NCBI GenBank assembly: GCA_026260175.1
Contig: JAKCWW010000323.1
Span: 1 to 20,672 of the forward strand
Origin: Reticulitermes lucifugus
Taxonomy: Eukaryota; Arthropoda; Insecta; Blattodea; Rhinotermitidae
Direction: 5' to 3'
DNA length: 20,672 nucleotides
Part shown: one piece after another, positions 17,651 through 20,672 of the stretch
Position numbering within the stretch: position 1 is the first letter of the stretch
Layout of the letters: the number at the start of each line of letters is the position of its first letter
Position numbers and translations under genes: made by a program
Notes under the pieces: model-generated
Database searches by the model: none
The model's input: the letters and a program-made list of their open reading frames with translations, nothing else
Told to the model about the DNA's origin: nothing

Positions 17651-18374
17651 ATATGTTGAATGGTATATCTTAATTTAATTTTAATGTTATTGTGTAAACC
17701 GGATATCAGTCAAATCACCAGTTTATTGTCTCATCTTGGGTAGCTCGATCCGAGACTTGAACTAGGATTCTGGCCAGATACACAATGAACTGAACACGAT
17801 TGTAACAAAGCTGCAGTAGCCTGAGTTAGGGCACTGTACAAGCATTTGAAAGAAGGACAGAAGAAAATCAAGGAAACTCGTGGATTGTTAGGCTAAAATC
17901 TTGCTTGATAGTGTAAACTTACAGTTGCAATTGTCATGCTTATTGCTTATCATCTTTCAATATATTTGTATCTGTTCAATAAGAAGATGGTGGTAAAGGG
18001 AGTAGTTGGAACTAAGACAGATAAATGAACAAGAGGCTGGAGAAAATCTCACGAAGAGAAGTTTCATAATTTGCAATCCTCCCCGTAAAGTGTTAGTGAT
18101 GATCAGATCAAAGTGGATGAGAAGGGAGAGGGATTTAGAACGCGTTGGAAAAAAGATAAATGCATTCGAAATTTTCTACTGAAAATCTGAAGGAATGAGT
18201 CCATTTTTAAGACCTAGATTTAGATGGAAAGATAATATTTACATGTATATTAAACATTATAGACTTAGAATAGGGAATAGTGGCAGTAATAAAATTTTGG
18301 ATTCTTTGAAAACGGCAGAATTTCTTGTCTGGATTGAAGACTATTAGCTTCTCAAGAAGATTTCTGTTCTGGCT
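17651..18374. other. Unassigned DNA
   Basis: The minus strand of 17752-17763 reads AGTTCAAGTCTC, which could be a decayed B box, but no A box accompanies it. The remainder is A- and G-rich on the plus strand and contains no recognised family or frame. Confidence 0.4.
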
Positions 18375-18398
18375 GTTAGTTAGTTAGTTAGTTAGTTG
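18375..18398. repeat. GTTA tetranucleotide microsatellite
   Basis: Five to six tandem GTTA units. The insect telomere repeat is TTAGG, so this four-base repeat is not a telomere tract. Confidence 0.75.
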
Positions 18399-18984
18399 TA
18401 ATTCGGCATGAATACCAACGAAGCATATAAATCATCCAGTTGTGCACTGCATGCTCACCTTCCTGGTTCAGGAGAGACAGTACTAAAGAACTACAGCCAG
18501 CCGGTTGGCAAACAAACAGTTGTCAACGCATCCATTACACATAAGGTGACGTTCACATTAATGACTGTTAATTTCTACCGAAGGGTGGAAGCACGTGTGT
18601 CGTCTGACACGGAACATTAAATCCCCTGCTAGGGTGACCCAAACGACACATCATTTATCATTACGACGTAGCTACAAGCGCAACACAGAACGAGGGCCAT
18701 CACACGGAACATGTCCAACATATGAAGTGTTACAGGCACAGTTCGCTGTGTTTGTACACGTATTTTTATAACAAATGTTTCTGTTAAACTGTAGGATGTG
18801 ATAGGAGGGTTCTACATTCCTTTTGTTTGCCACTGAATATCACAGCACAAGGACTGCTACTCCTTCTTGATATTTAGGACCCCCGGATTTGGATCTTATC
18901 CGCACAACACGCTGTCATAACTGATGTTTTTGTTGTTGTCTTCAGCTCTTCCACACAATTTCTGGTGTGAAGTAGTAGGGTGTA
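18399..18984. other. Unassigned DNA
   Basis: A 70-codon plus ATG frame (18408-18620) has no recognised product. The segment gtcgtctgacacggaacatt near 18599 followed by aaatcccctgc could be the end of an interspersed repeat, but only one copy is present in the window. Confidence 0.35.
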
Positions 18985-19205
18985 GCTCTACACTCTCCTA
19001 ACATCGGTGCTAGTTGGGGGTGGGTGGTCAACGCCACGCCCCGGGCGCTTTACCTCCGGTACCCATTGCAGGAAGTTGGGTGGGCCGCAGGGCTTGTGTG
19101 GATGGGTTCTGGAGAAGAGAAAATTTCTTGCCCCTACAGGGGATAGGATCCCGGAGCCTGAAGCCCGTAGCGAGTCGCTATATCGATTACGCCAACCCGG
19201 CCACT
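18985..19205 (-). mobile_element. tRNA-derived SINE, minus orientation, family 1
   Basis: The minus strand begins gtggccgggttggcgtaatc (A-box side). It continues with cgctacgggcttcaggctcc, ttctcttctcc, cctgcggcccacccaacttcc, gcaatgggtacc, ggaggtaaagcgcccggggc, gttgaccaccca, and ends near gagtgtagagctacacc. The order and spacing match the other family 1 copies. The B box is eroded (ccgggatcctatcc). Frames on both strands here are SINE-derived. Confidence 0.75.
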
Positions 19206-19347
19206 GATTTTTGCTATAGTCCATAAAATCCGCCATGATCTATACCTTACACATTTGTTCAATGGTCCTACAATTGTACTGGAATTAGGCTTAACCAGTG
19301 CAATTAAAAGGCGCTGTTAAAAACCAAAAAATCGATAAGTCACAAAC
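19206..19347. other. Short unassigned spacer
   Basis: AT-rich, with no gene or repeat recognised. Confidence 0.4.
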
Positions 19348-19430
19348 GTATCGGTCCCATCTTCATGGGTCAAGAGTCTTCTCGGGCTCTTTATCCCTGA
19401 AGTTGGGACCGATACATTGTACCGAAACGT
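19348..19430 (+). repeat. Short inverted repeat leading into a hammerhead-related GAAAC hairpin
   Basis: gtatcggtcccatcttcatg (from 19348) is inverted at 19395-19415 (ccctgaagttgggaccgata, then c) with one mismatch and one gap. The right copy continues as CTGAAGT (19397-19403), a hairpin region and GAAAC (19424-19428), then GTC and GGTAA, which can partly pair with TTATCC before the core. The core box ends in T rather than A, so this is at best a decayed hammerhead. The architecture (two outward copies around a short spacer) echoes 6387-6756. Confidence 0.5.
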
Positions 19431-19455
19431 CGGTAAATAATTAACACACGACGCC

Positions 19456-19483
19456 GCGTAATATCCCAGAAGAGCGCAGATCT
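19456..19483 (+). repeat. 28-bp word shared with 14227-14254 in opposite orientation
   Basis: gcgtaatatcccagaagagc plus eight more bases matches the reverse complement of 14227-14254 with one mismatch. It lies 27 bases after the GAAAC hairpin. Confidence 0.65.
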
Positions 19484-19894
19484 TGTAGTTGGTTGTTATT
19501 TCGAGATTACATTCTTACATTTACATTTCGAAACTCACGGTGTTAAATGTAATTTATATCTGAATACTATACTTAGTAAATCAGTAAGTGATAAACTTGT
19601 TACAATCTCTATTTCTTGTGCAGTCACTTTGTTTGGCACAGGTTAAAAAAAATATCGCCCATGAAGGAGTAGCGGGCGTGAGCGAAATCATAACTGAAAA
19701 AATAATTTGTATTTGTGATTTGTTTCCTTCTAATACCTGATGGACTTCACGCAGGCAACAGATCGTGTGCTCTACTGCATTAACTACTTACACTTACACG
19801 CAAAAAGCGACATTGTCACATCCAACACTTAATCAAGTTTCTAAATTGAAAATTTGAATGTAAGGATTGAAGAAAATATAGGAAATTTTTAAAT
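19484..19894. other. AT-rich DNA, nothing recognised
   Basis: No repeat family, fold or credible frame was seen. Confidence 0.5.
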
Positions 19895-20130
19895 TATGTT
19901 AGAGTGGGTATTACCACTAGATGGTGGTAAGTGTTGTTTCACACCCCCCGGTGCTTTTCCCCGAGGAAAAAGTTCACGGCACCCATTGAATACGAGGCTG
20001 GGTGGTACCAAAATACAGTCTGGGCTCTTTGCAGAAGAGAAAAATATTTTGTCCCTGTCGGGAATCGAACCAGGTTCCCTTGCTCATCCAGTCATTATAC
20101 TGACTGCTTTATCCCGGCTGTCAGTGAGTC
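19895..20130 (-). mobile_element. tRNA-derived SINE, minus orientation, family 1, with exact B-box consensus
   Basis: The minus strand of 20071-20061 reads GGTTCGATTCC, an exact match to the pol III B box GGTTCGANTCC. Upstream, gccgggataaagcagtcagt lies at the A-box distance. The body follows: ctcttctgcaaagagcccag, ggtaccacccagcctcg, attcaatgggtgccgtg, ctcggggaaaagcaccgggg. This is the copy with the most intact internal promoter. The 118- and 96-codon plus frames (19896-20252, 19931-20221) are antisense to it and not genes. Confidence 0.8.
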
Positions 20131-20604
20131 CCAAAACTTTGATGGCCTTTTGGGCCATAAATTACGTACAAAAATACTCGGCTACAGCTGCTTGTGCCAC
20201 AGCAAGAAAGACTGGCTGTAAAACTAAACGCACTATGATACGAAACTATTAGTTTCCGCAGATTGTTTTAGTTCAGATATTATCTCCGTTCAATGTAAAA
20301 TAAATACAAAAAAAGAAGGAAAAAGAAAATGAAAACATAATTTGTATGCTACACACACACAGAAAAATGCAATTATGAATGTAATGTCGCACTAAATGAT
20401 CCGAGGGAAGAGATATTACAAGTCCTATCTTCAGCTAGTAGGATAGCATATTACTATGAGCAATGCTAATATCAGGATCGTAATGGAGGACAGTTATGGA
20501 ATCAAGTCTATATTAGAGGCTCGACTGAGTAACTGGAAAGTCAGCGGGAAAGAAATTCTCATTTTTTCCATATAAGTTTATGGTTGAGTAGTTAACTGGA
20601 GCTA
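20131..20604. other. AT-rich DNA, nothing recognised
   Basis: It contains a short CA run near 20351-20361 and A-rich tracts near 20300-20340. No gene is supported. Confidence 0.5.
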
Positions 20605-20612
20605 CGCGCGCG

Positions 20613-20672
<60 letters not shown>
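20605..20672. repeat. CG then TG dinucleotide microsatellite, runs off the window
   Basis: cgcgcgcg passes into a TG run interrupted once by TTTG and continuing to the last base. Alternating purine-pyrimidine tracts of this type can adopt Z-DNA; that is general knowledge, not shown here. Confidence 0.9.

Noticed and set aside
18375..18398. Telomere-like repeat
   Set aside because: The unit is GTTA, four bases, with only five to six copies; the common arthropod telomere unit is TTAGG.
20061..20130. True tRNA gene on the minus strand
   Set aside because: The B box is exact but the acceptor and anticodon arms do not pair, and a SINE body follows directly.
19896..20252. Plus-strand 118-codon ATG frame
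   Set aside because: It runs antisense through a tRNA-derived SINE with a perfect B box, and a second frame of similar length overlaps it.

Overview
This window looks like gene-poor nuclear DNA from an arthropod, most likely an insect and possibly a polyneopteran such as a cockroach, cricket or termite. The order is an inference, from decayed reverse-transcriptase tails of types I associate with insect genomes and from tRNA-derived SINEs. Base composition is AT-rich with short GC-rich islands, which are mostly the SINEs. I found no convincing host protein-coding gene, rRNA, true tRNA or CRISPR array. Open frames are short, often overlap on both strands, and are explained by chance or by repeats.

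Layout. 1-1800: AT-rich DNA with a decayed hammerhead-like hairpin (minus, about 254-296) and a 5'-truncated non-LTR retrotransposon tail flanked by a 12-bp target-site duplication (1394-1671). 1800-5720: SINE copies and two tails of one non-LTR family (3515-3897 and 5451-5656). The second appears to have split a minus-strand SINE. 6387-6756: an imperfect inverted repeat with arms of about 160 bp, each carrying a Penelope-type hammerhead ribozyme motif; the right arm has a complete core. 7250-8900: a tRNA-Leu-like SINE head, another hammerhead-like hairpin, and a GC-richer stretch of unknown nature. 8985-9680: a 75-bp minisatellite whose period keeps long frames open on both strands. 9857-12610: several SINEs and SINE heads. 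12678-12722: a second complete hammerhead motif (minus). 13590-14700: SINE-like sequence. 15076-15290: a 40-bp tandem array. 15666-16206: a third non-LTR tail family with a 14-bp target-site duplication. 16207-18980: mostly unrecognised AT-rich DNA. 18985-20130: two minus-strand SINEs flanking a hairpin related to the hammerhead group. 20605-20672: a CG/TG dinucleotide repeat running off the window end.

The parts form a retroelement landscape rather than a gene system. LINE-like elements supply the TPRT machinery that can mobilise SINEs. Penelope-like elements are the known carriers of small type I hammerhead ribozymes in animal genomes, and their sequence recurs here at five or six positions. 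The strongest observation is that two of these motifs (6638-6680 plus, 12678-12722 minus) keep the CUGANGA and GAAAC core, a stem II, a GUU cleavage triplet and a fully paired stem I of different sequence. Compensatory pairing of that kind is what a functional ribozyme fold predicts. The other copies show core or stem decay.
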